Source: Roseiarcus sp963775575 (GTDB taxonomy: Bacteria > Pseudomonadota > Alphaproteobacteria > Rhizobiales > Beijerinckiaceae). Taken from it: a stretch of 64,000 bases of DNA. The position numbers and the translations under genes are program-made. Positions 8,595-16,271 of this stretch are shown here, in pieces; the stretch's first letter is position 1, and the number at the start of each line of letters is the position of its first letter. The stretch covers positions 2,046,001 through 2,110,000 of the forward strand of contig CAVZJG010000002.1 of the NCBI GenBank assembly GCA_963775575.1, in the 5' to 3' direction. Below the pieces are notes generated by a model, which saw nothing but the letters and a program-made list of their open reading frames with translations, was not told where the DNA came from and ran no database searches.

Positions 8595-11424
8595 AGCGTC
8601 GAGCCCCGCGGGCGCCAAACGCGACGATCTCGAACGTTATCGCCAGGCGAGCCGGGCGCTCGAGACGACGCAAAGCGAGATCGAGGAACTCGAACGCAGC
8701 GAGGCGTTCGACGTTTTCCAGAAGCAGCTCGGCCTGCTGCGCAAGCGGCTGCTGAACAGCCCGCAATCGCTGCGGCAGGTGTTCATCGACGACGGCGCCC
8801 AGGCGATCGTTTGGGAGTTCAAGCAGGACCAACTCGGCGGCGAATTCACCAAGACGCTGTGGAGCCTGCTGCTGCGCGACGACGACATGAGCGCCATCCT
8901 GCAGCGTTTCATCTGGGACCTGCCGCTCAAGTTCAAACGGAAGTTCATCGCGGCGATCGACGCTCATCTGTCCGACCGCTATCCGATGTTCAAGGACCTG
9001 TCGAAGGGCTGGCCGGCGGGGAGCTTCATTCCGCCCTACATCCGTCCGCCGGACGTCCGCGCCCACGACTTCGAACTCGTCAACCAGGGCTATCTCGGCT
9101 ACGCGAGCCTCGGCTACAGCGCCCGCGAGGTCGATCTTTTCGTCTGGCTCGAAGTGCTGCGCGACAAGCAGTGCGACGACCGGCCGTGCGAACTCGGCGT
9201 CTTGCTGGGCAAGAAGACAAAAGGCGGCTGCCCGGTCAAGATCCACATTCCTGAAATGCTCCAGCTGATGGGAACGGGCAAGTTCAAAGAGGCCCTCGAA
9301 CTGATCGAAAACTGCAATCCGCTGCCGAACGTCACCGGCCGCGTCTGTCCGCAAGAACTGCAGTGCCAGGGCGTGTGCACCCTGACCGGTCGGCCGATCG
9401 AAATCGGCCAACTCGAGTGGTTCCTTCCCGAACGCGAGAGGCTGAGGCATGGAAAGGACGCGGCCGAGCGCCTGAAGGGCTACGTCAGTCCGTGGGCGAA
9501 GGCCGAAAAGCCGCCGATCGCGGTGGTCGGGTCCGGCCCGGCCGGCTTGATCAACGCCTACCTGCTGGCGGCGGAGGGATTTCCGGTCACGATCTTCGAG
9601 GCGTTCCACGAACTCGGCGGCGTGCTGCGCTATGGCATCCCCGAGTTCCGGCTGCCGAACACGTTGATCGACGACGTGGTCGGCAAGATCAGGCTGCTCG
9701 GCGGCAAGTTCGTCACCAATTTCGTGGTCGGCAAGACGGCGACCATCGACGACCTCAAGGACGCCGGCTTCTGGAAGATCTTTGTCGGCACCGGCGCCGG
9801 CCTGCCGCGCTTCATGAACATACCGGGCGAGCACCTGCTGCGCGTGATGTCGGCCAACGAGTTTCTCACTCGCGTCAATCTGATGCAGGCGCGCAGCGCG
9901 GATTATGAAACGCCGCTGCCGGAAGTCGCCGGCAGGCGCATCATGATCATCGGCGGCGGCAACACCGCCATGGACGCGGCGCGCACCTCCAAACGGCTGG
10001 GCGGAAACGTGACCATCGTCTATCGCCGCACCCAGGCGGAGATGCCGGCGAGGGTCGAGGAACTGCACCACGCGCTGGAAGAGGGCATCGAGCTCAAGGT
10101 GCTTCGGTCGCCGCGGGAGTTCGTCAGCGATAAATCCCATGCGGTCTGCCAAGCGATCCTCGACGTCATGGAGCTCGGCCCGCCGGACGAGTCGCACCGG
10201 CGCGCGCCGGTCGTCACCGGCAAGACCGAGACGATGGAGGTCGACCTGGTGGTCATGGCGCTCGGCAATGCGTCGAACCCGATCATCAAGAACTCCGAGC
10301 CCGACTTGCAGACCACCAAGTGGGGGACGATCAACGTCGACGGCGGTTCGCAGAAGACCTCGCTCGCGGACGTCTATTCCGGCGGCGACGCCACCCGCGG
10401 CGGCTCGACCGCCATCAACGCCGCCGGCGATGGACAGGCGGCGGCGCGCGAGATCGTCGGTGAAATTCCGTTCTCCACCGCGGAGATCAAGCAACGCGTC
10501 GAGAGCGCCGCGCGCTACACCGACGAGGGCCAAGCGCCCCAGACCATTCTCAAGAAGGTCGACCTTGCCGGCGGCATCGTCGAATTCACTGTGCACTCGC
10601 CGCTGATCGCCAAGACGGCGCAGGCGGGTCAGTTCGTGCGCGTGCTGCCGACGCCGAACGGCGAATTCATTCCGCTGACGCTGGCCGATTGGAACGCCGA
10701 GGCGGGAACCATCGATCTGGTCATCCAGGGAATGGGCGCGAGCACCATCGGCATAAACAAGATGGAGGTCGGCGAAGCGTTCGCGGGGATCGCCGGGCCG
10801 CTCGGCCAGCCGAGCAAGCTGCACCGCTACGCGAGCGACCAGACGGTGGTGTTCACCGCCGGCGGGGTCGGCCTGCCGCCGGTCTATCCGATCATGCGGG
10901 CGCACTTGAAGATGGGCAACCACGTCACGCTGGTCGCCGGCTTCCGCTCCGTCAACTTGTTGTTCTGGATCGGCGAGGACGAGCGCGTCGGCCGGCTGCA
11001 GAAGGAGTTCCCGAAGCTCTTGGACGTGATCTACGCCAGCAATGACGGCACCTTCGGCGTGAAGGGCTTCGTCACCGTGCCGCTGGAAGAGCTGCTCAAG
11101 CAGAACAAGGCCGGCAAAGGCCGCAAGATCGCCGAGGTGGTGACGATCGGGCCGCCGTTGATGATGCGGGCCGTCAGCGAGCTCACCAAACCCTACGGGA
11201 CGCCGACCGTCGCCAGCCTGAACTCGATCATGGTCGACGCGACCGGCATGTGCGGCGCCTGCATGGTGCCGGTGACGCTGGACGGCAAGCTGGTGCGCAA
11301 GCACGCCTGCATCGACGGGCCCGAGATCGACGCGCACATCATCGACTGGGACAAGTACCTGCCGCGGTTCAACCAGTTCAAGCCGCAGGAGCAACACAGC
11401 CGAGAGAAACACGGCCTCGCTTGA
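8584..11424 (+). CDS. NfnB-NfnA-type fusion: GltD-like FAD oxidoreductase plus ferredoxin-NADP reductase
   Basis: This is a 946-aa flavoprotein. Residues 1 to about 200 are a helical region of unknown function. Next come the GltD/NfnB-type Fe-S region (NCNPLP near 243 and GRVCPQ...C...C near 253-264), an FAD site GSGPAG near 313 and an NADPH site GGGNTAMDAA near 457. From about residue 650 the chain becomes a ferredoxin-NADP reductase/NfnA module. It ends in a [2Fe-2S] motif CGAC...C (about 890-910). Nfn enzymes couple ferredoxin and NADH to NADPH by electron bifurcation. The ATG at 8584 overlaps the stop of the PFOR gene and has GGAG upstream. Co-translation suggests it receives PFOR electrons and hands them to NAD(P). 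Confidence 0.87.
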   Translation: MRIEASSPAGAKRDDLERYRQASRALETTQSEIEELERSEAFDVFQKQLGLLRKRLLNSPQSLRQVFIDDGAQAIVWEFKQDQLGGEFTKTLWSLLLRDDDMSAILQRFIWDLPLKFKRKFIAAIDAHLSDRYPMFKDLSKGWPAGSFIPPYIRPPDVRAHDFELVNQGYLGYASLGYSAREVDLFVWLEVLRDKQCDDRPCELGVLLGKKTKGGCPVKIHIPEMLQLMGTGKFKEALELIENCNPLPNVTGRVCPQELQCQGVCTLTGRPIEIGQLEWFLPERERLRHGKDAAERLKGYVSPWAKAEKPPIAVVGSGPAGLINAYLLAAEGFPVTIFEAFHELGGVLRYGIPEFRLPNTLIDDVVGKIRLLGGKFVTNFVVGKTATIDDLKDAGFWKIFVGTGAGLPRFMNIPGEHLLRVMSANEFLTRVNLMQARSADYETPLPEVAGRRIMIIGGGNTAMDAARTSKRLGGNVTIVYRRTQAEMPARVEELHHALEEGIELKVLRSPREFVSDKSHAVCQAILDVMELGPPDESHRRAPVVTGKTETMEVDLVVMALGNASNPIIKNSEPDLQTTKWGTINVDGGSQKTSLADVYSGGDATRGGSTAINAAGDGQAAAREIVGEIPFSTAEIKQRVESAARYTDEGQAPQTILKKVDLAGGIVEFTVHSPLIAKTAQAGQFVRVLPTPNGEFIPLTLADWNAEAGTIDLVIQGMGASTIGINKMEVGEAFAGIAGPLGQPSKLHRYASDQTVVFTAGGVGLPPVYPIMRAHLKMGNHVTLVAGFRSVNLLFWIGEDERVGRLQKEFPKLLDVIYASNDGTFGVKGFVTVPLEELLKQNKAGKGRKIAEVVTIGPPLMMRAVSELTKPYGTPTVASLNSIMVDATGMCGACMVPVTLDGKLVRKHACIDGPEIDAHIIDWDKYLPRFNQFKPQEQHSREKHGLA

Positions 11425-11443
11425 AGCCGCGCGGAAAGGGGGA

Positions 11444-11461
11444 GGGGGAAGCCTTTCCCCC
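11444..11461. terminator. Possible hairpin between convergent genes
   Basis: GGGGGAA and TTCCCCC form a 7-bp stem with a four-base loop in the 86-bp gap between two converging genes. There is no T-tract, so intrinsic termination is unproven. Confidence 0.3.
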
Positions 11462-11510
11462 GAGGCCAGCCGAAATTCGCCAATCGCGACGCCGAACCCG
11501 GCGCCGACCT

Positions 11511-12947
11511 TCACATCCGCTGGGAAGGGCCTGCGGCTCGACTGGCCTGCAAGGCCTGCGCCCGGCTCGCGGCGGCGGTGATGAAAGCGGCGTAGCTCCA
11601 GGAGAGATGTTTCGCGGACGTCTGGGCGCCGGTTGTGCGGTCGAACTGTTCCGAGAGATCGCCCCCGATCAGCGTGAAGGCCCGCACCGTCCGCATGATC
11701 GAGTCGCCGCGCTCGATGGCGGCCGCGGCCAGCGCGCGGCTTTCTGCCTCCCCCTCAGCGGCGATTAAGCGCCGACGAAAGCGCCGGTTGTCGTCGGTGA
11801 CGGGCATTCTGGCGCCGGAGAGGAGCGCCGCCGCCAACCGAAAATAGAATTCCGCCGCGCCGAGGGTCGCGAAGAAATAGGCGCCGCCGCTGTAGTAGGC
11901 GTCGTTCGCGTAGCGCCCCATTGCCGGGCCCCGGCCTGCCGGACGATCGCGGTTGATGGCGTAGTCGGCGTCAAAGCGTTCTTCCAGCGCGGTCAAGGTC
12001 GCCTGCGCTCTGGGGTCGAGCACGCTGTGGGCGCCGCTCGCGCGCGCCGCGTGAAGCACGGCGAGGACGACGGCGATGTCGAGCTCCTTGCCGCCGCCCG
12101 CTGCGCCGGCGCGGGAGCGATAGAACCCGGCCGCGTCGTTCCAGAAGGCGTCGAGCCGGCCGACGATTTCGGCCGCCGTGGCGGCGCAGGCGCGGGCGCG
12201 GTCGCCCTGTCCAATCTCTGCGAGCCATTCCGCGCCCTGGGCGAGCGCCTCCGCCTGCACGAGCTGGGTGTAGTAGTGACGCCCGCTCTCCTCCTCCCAG
12301 ATGTCGAAGGAGGGTTCATGGGCGCGCGCCAGTGTGAACGCGAGATCGCCCGCAATGAGTTCCCGCACGCCCGAGCCGACCGCCGCATCCAGGTCCGGCT
12401 TTTGACGGCGCCAACGCAGCAGGGCGAGGGTTCGCAGCGCCGGCCCGTCCGCCTGCGGGCGCGCCCAACGGATGAAGTCGAGCGCGCCGTCGGGATTGAC
12501 GCGGGTCTCCGCCAGCGCCGCCTCGCCGAACGCCGCGGCGATCTCGGCGTCGGGGCGCACGTATTGCAGGAACGAGGGCTGAACGCGGCGCCTGAAATCG
12601 CCTTGCCGCAGCAACGCGCGGCCGTCCAGCGCGCGCAAGAGAAGGTTGAATTCGACGAACTCCTGGAAGCGGACGAGGGCCGCGCCGTCCGCAAACCCTT
12701 CAGCCAGCGCGACCCGCAACGCGTCGATGACGATCGCCGAGTCGCGGAACCAGTGAAAGAAGTAGTCGGGGCCGGGATCGTAGGCCGCGGGGACGGGCGA
12801 AGCGAGCACCGATCCCGGCCGCGGGACGACCCTCTGCCCGAAACCTGGGCGATCCTTGACGAGATGCGTGGCGGAAATGGCCCCCGCCATCGCGTTCGCC
12901 GCGAAGCGCGCTTCGCCTGCGATCCATTCGTCGAGCCCGATCATCAT
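11511..12947 (-). CDS. GH15-family glucoamylase/glucodextranase-like hydrolase
   Basis: This 478-aa protein has the (alpha/alpha)6 barrel signatures of glycoside hydrolase family 15: FHWFRDSA near residue 60, DIWEEE with a candidate catalytic acid mid-chain, and EQFDRTTG (Glu433, candidate base) followed by LSWSYAAF near the end. Family members release glucose from the non-reducing end of alpha-glucans. No signal peptide is visible, so it is probably cytoplasmic. The start is the first Met of MMIGLDEW, only 5 bp after the upstream gene's stop; the longer frame overlaps that gene. It is the last gene of a tight three-gene operon with a GH144-like protein and an ABC protein. Confidence 0.82.
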   Translation of the reverse strand: MMIGLDEWIAGEARFAANAMAGAISATHLVKDRPGFGQRVVPRPGSVLASPVPAAYDPGPDYFFHWFRDSAIVIDALRVALAEGFADGAALVRFQEFVEFNLLLRALDGRALLRQGDFRRRVQPSFLQYVRPDAEIAAAFGEAALAETRVNPDGALDFIRWARPQADGPALRTLALLRWRRQKPDLDAAVGSGVRELIAGDLAFTLARAHEPSFDIWEEESGRHYYTQLVQAEALAQGAEWLAEIGQGDRARACAATAAEIVGRLDAFWNDAAGFYRSRAGAAGGGKELDIAVVLAVLHAARASGAHSVLDPRAQATLTALEERFDADYAINRDRPAGRGPAMGRYANDAYYSGGAYFFATLGAAEFYFRLAAALLSGARMPVTDDNRRFRRRLIAAEGEAESRALAAAAIERGDSIMRTVRAFTLIGGDLSEQFDRTTGAQTSAKHLSWSYAAFITAAASRAQALQASRAAGPSQRM

Positions 12948-12952
12948 TCGGT

Positions 12953-14242
12953 TCACGCCCAATGAGGGCTGCGAAAGCCAAGCTTTTTCATTCCCGCTTG
13001 AATCTCGGGGATGCCCATGAACAGCTTCCACAGCAGCCCGCTGCGATAATTCTCGATCATCACGACAATCGACCCTTGGCTGATCGCCAGGAACGTGTCG
13101 GCATACCAGCCGCGCTGCTCGCTGAAGCCGTCGACGAAACCGAAGCGCCCCCAGATCCTGTCGCCGAGATCCTGGTAGAAGTGACGCAACGCGGCCATCG
13201 CCTTTTCCGGCGCGTAGGGAAAGCTCGACAAGGCGGCAGAGGGACTGATGACGCCACGGTCCTTGCCGGGAGAGTTCTCGGCATAGCCCGCGAAGGTGTC
13301 GCCGGCGCTCAGACCCCAGCAATTTGGCCCGTATCCTTTGTAGCCGCTAGGATTGCGTAGGCAGTAAGCGTAGTTGATGGCGGTGTGATTCACATTTTGT
13401 CGCCAGTAGTCGGCGTAGGAATCGCTCAACCCACGCGGATCGACGCCGCAGAACGAGAAATGCGCAAGGAAGAGCGGCCCACCGCCGTCCGGCCCGAGCG
13501 GCAGCTCCACGCCTTCGAAACTCCGTCGGTTGAGGAACTCGCGGCCCGCGGCCCAGCCTTCGTGATAGGCCTCGGCCGCAATGGCGTAGCGCGGGGCGGA
13601 AGCCGCCAGAACGTAGGCGATAAGGCATTCATTCCAACCGTGGATTTCATGGTTCAGCGCAAAGCCGTTGGTGGGGCTCCAGTGCCAAGTCAGCGCCTTG
13701 CGGCCACCCTGGGTGAACCAATCCCATTCCGCCTCGCTCCATAGGTACGCGATGCGCTCGCGCAGCCGGACCTCCTCCGGCGCGTCGCGGTCGAAATAGG
13801 CGCGCACGCACAACAAGCCCTGGAACAGGTACGAAGTCTCCACCAGGTCGGCGCCGTCATCCTTGCGGCTGAAGGGGATGGTGGCCCCCGTGTCGCCACG
13901 CATGAAATGTGGATACATGCCGTGATAGCAGGTCGCCTTCTCTAGGCAATCCAGCATGGCCGTGAAGCGGGCCAGCGCTTGCTCTCGCGTCACCCATCCG
14001 CGCTCGCAGGCTACGATTATCGCCATCGCGCCGAAGCCGGAGCCGCCGACGGCGACGGCGGCGTCTCGCGGATCGGCGAGCCGATGACGGCGATCGCGCG
14101 CCAGCCCGCTGACCGGGTGAGCGCCCTCCCAGAAATAGCGGAACGTCTGGCGCTGAACGAGGTCGAGCAGGCTCTCGTCGGAGAGTTTCTCGCCTCGCTT
14201 GGCGGCTTTGGCGTGCGGATTGGGTTTGGCGGGATGCGGCAT
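12953..14242 (-). CDS. Glycoamylase-domain (PF10091/GH144-like) glucan hydrolase
   Basis: This 429-aa protein belongs to the glycoamylase domain family, which includes GH144 endo-beta-1,2-glucanases and the hydrolase domain of cyclic beta-1,2-glucan synthase. Recognisable elements are RYFWEGAHP...GLARDR near residues 40-55, VGGSGFGAMAI, the Trp/His-rich centre (ALTWHWSPTNGF, NHEIHGWNE) and the C-terminal ISQGSIVVMIENYRSG. No signal peptide is seen; the N-terminus is Lys/Pro/Ala-rich. The ATG at 14242 lies just beyond the stop of the ABC gene. The tight spacing on both sides argues for one mRNA. The likely substrate is a beta-glucan or sophoro-oligosaccharide, inferred from family and neighbours. 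Confidence 0.8.
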   Translation of the reverse strand: MPHPAKPNPHAKAAKRGEKLSDESLLDLVQRQTFRYFWEGAHPVSGLARDRRHRLADPRDAAVAVGGSGFGAMAIIVACERGWVTREQALARFTAMLDCLEKATCYHGMYPHFMRGDTGATIPFSRKDDGADLVETSYLFQGLLCVRAYFDRDAPEEVRLRERIAYLWSEAEWDWFTQGGRKALTWHWSPTNGFALNHEIHGWNECLIAYVLAASAPRYAIAAEAYHEGWAAGREFLNRRSFEGVELPLGPDGGGPLFLAHFSFCGVDPRGLSDSYADYWRQNVNHTAINYAYCLRNPSGYKGYGPNCWGLSAGDTFAGYAENSPGKDRGVISPSAALSSFPYAPEKAMAALRHFYQDLGDRIWGRFGFVDGFSEQRGWYADTFLAISQGSIVVMIENYRSGLLWKLFMGIPEIQAGMKKLGFRSPHWA

Positions 14243-14252
14243 GGGCGGCTGC

Positions 14253-16082
14253 CTACAAGGTCGAGAGGGCTTCGCTCGCGGCGTCGATCGGGTCAAGGGC
14301 GCCGTCGGGGCCGGCCGGCCTGAAGGTTGGCCCGTTCGGATCCGTCACCAGATGCAGCGTGCGGGCAAAGAAGCCGCGCTCGCCTTCGTCATTGCCGATA
14401 TTGACGACGCCGACGTCGGCCAACCCGCCGGTGAAGAGCGCCTTGATCCGCGTGCGCGAGGCGGGATCGACGAGGTCGAGCGCGTCGTCGACCACCACCC
14501 ATTGCGGCCTTTGCAGAATGACTCGGGCGAAGGTCAGGCGTTGCTTCTCGTCGTCGTTCAACCGCCGATCCCATCGGTCCGCCTTGTCAAGAAGGGGCCG
14601 AAGGCGTTCCAACCCGACCGCGGCGAGCGCCTCGGCGATGGCTCCATCCTCGTAGACGCCGGCGGAATGGGGATAGGCGATCGAGGCGCGCAGGACGCCA
14701 GGCGGAACGTAAGGGTGGGTCGGCACGAAGACGATGGATTGGCGAGGCGGGAGCGCGATCCGCCCGCTTCCCCAAGGCCAAAGCCCGACGAGGGCGCGAA
14801 AGAGCAGGGTCTTCCCGGCGCCGTGTTCGCCGACGATAAGGATATGTTCGCCGGGCTTCAGTTCGATATGCGTCTCGCTCAGCATGACGCAGCCCGCCGG
14901 CGCGGCGACGTGAAGGTCGTCGATGCGGATCGACCGATCGCCCGCCTCCTCAAAGGCGATGCGGCTGGCGGTCAAGCCGAGCGCGTCCATGGTCAGGATC
15001 GTCTTTCGGAAGCTCGCGACGCGCAACAGCGTGGCGCGCCAATCGGCAATGCTGGAGAAATTGTCGACGAACCACCGCAGCGACTGCTGCACCTGGCCGA
15101 ACGCGCCGACCACCATCATCAGTTCTCCGAAGCTCATGGCGCCCGAGAAGTAGCCAGGCGACGCCACCAGGATCGGCGCGACGATCGTGAACCATCCATA
15201 GCCGGCCGTGACCCAGGTCAGTCGCGTCACCGCGCCGACGATGCGCCGCGACACTTCGAGGACGGATTCGAACGCCGCCTCGAGGCGCCCCTTCTCATCG
15301 GCTTCGCCGCCGTACAGCGCGACGCCCTCGATCTCTTCGTTGACGCGCACCAGAGCAAAACGCAGCTCCGCCTCCCGCGCGTAGTGCTCGGCGTCGAGGG
15401 CGATCAGCGGGCGGCCGACGCGCCAACTCAAGTACGACGCGGCGCCGGCGTAGAGAAGCGCGCACCACACCATGTAGCCGGGCGGAGCGAAATCGTGACC
15501 CGCGAACGGCAGATACAGGCCTCGCGACAGCGTCCAAAGCACGCCGGTGAAGCACAGCAGCAGGAGCGTCGACTGCAGCAGGCCGATGCCGAGGTCCGTC
15601 GTAAGATCGGTCAGATGTTGCGCGTCCGCGTGGAGGCGCTGGTCGGGGTTTGCGCCCATCGCGCCCGAATTCGACAGGCGGAACGCGCGCAGGGGCATAA
15701 GCCACTCGTTCAAGAGGTCGTGCGTCAAGCCTTCGCGCAGGACCACTTTGGAAGTTTGATTGAGCCACATCTGCGCCACGTTGAGGACGAGCAACACGCC
15801 CGCCACTTCGGCGAAGACGCCGAGCTGCTCGACGAACGCGGACATGTCCTTGCGCGTCAGCGCGTTGTAGAAGGGTCGGTTCCAGGCGTTGAGGCTGATC
15901 TGCTCATAGGCGGTCGCCCCTACCACCGCGACGAGCGCGACGGCCAACAGCAAAAGCCTGTTGCGCTGGCGCGACGCCCAGAAAGCCGAGGCCATTCGCA
16001 TGATCTCGGATGAGAGGCTGTCGTCGGCGAGAGCCTCGGCGCTGCCGCCGTCATAGGACGGCTTGCTCGATTGTTCGGCCAT
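14253..16082 (-). CDS. SbmA/BacA-like ABC transporter with degenerate ATPase motifs
   Basis: This 609-aa protein has an ABC_membrane_2 transmembrane domain (about 40-360, six hydrophobic segments) fused to a nucleotide-binding domain. Relatives (SbmA/BacA/YddA, peroxisomal ABCD) import peptides, cobalamin or acyl compounds. Walker A is GEHGAGKT near 415-422. Several catalytic elements are unusual. The signature region reads LNDDEKQR instead of LSxGEQQR, Walker B ends VVVDD rather than an Asp-Glu pair, and the usual switch His is replaced by Asn in NIGN. ATP turnover may be slow or absent. The ATG at 16082 is chosen because upstream codons are Arg-rich with no domain. The cargo is unknown; the operon suggests a glucan. 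Confidence 0.82.
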   Translation of the reverse strand: MAEQSSKPSYDGGSAEALADDSLSSEIMRMASAFWASRQRNRLLLLAVALVAVVGATAYEQISLNAWNRPFYNALTRKDMSAFVEQLGVFAEVAGVLLVLNVAQMWLNQTSKVVLREGLTHDLLNEWLMPLRAFRLSNSGAMGANPDQRLHADAQHLTDLTTDLGIGLLQSTLLLLCFTGVLWTLSRGLYLPFAGHDFAPPGYMVWCALLYAGAASYLSWRVGRPLIALDAEHYAREAELRFALVRVNEEIEGVALYGGEADEKGRLEAAFESVLEVSRRIVGAVTRLTWVTAGYGWFTIVAPILVASPGYFSGAMSFGELMMVVGAFGQVQQSLRWFVDNFSSIADWRATLLRVASFRKTILTMDALGLTASRIAFEEAGDRSIRIDDLHVAAPAGCVMLSETHIELKPGEHILIVGEHGAGKTLLFRALVGLWPWGSGRIALPPRQSIVFVPTHPYVPPGVLRASIAYPHSAGVYEDGAIAEALAAVGLERLRPLLDKADRWDRRLNDDEKQRLTFARVILQRPQWVVVDDALDLVDPASRTRIKALFTGGLADVGVVNIGNDEGERGFFARTLHLVTDPNGPTFRPAGPDGALDPIDAASEALSTL

Positions 16083-16271
16083 CGATTCGTTCCGTTGCCG
16101 CGAGGCTGTTTGGGACGATGCGACCACGACGGCCGCCGCGGAGCATCGGCCGCCGCCCGGTTCGCGGGCGGCGTCAAGCGGCGCTTGGCGGCGCCGCGAC
16201 CGCCGATTTTGTGGTCTAATGGAAATAGCGGACTGAGGCCATCCCCTCGCAAGCCGCGGCAAGGCAAGAGC

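Noticed and set aside
8578..11514. A 978-codon open frame on the minus strand opposite the Nfn-like gene
   Set aside because: It is the antisense shadow of a GC-rich gene: Arg/Asp/Gln-rich, no domain, and fully overlapped by a strongly supported coding sequence on the plus strand.
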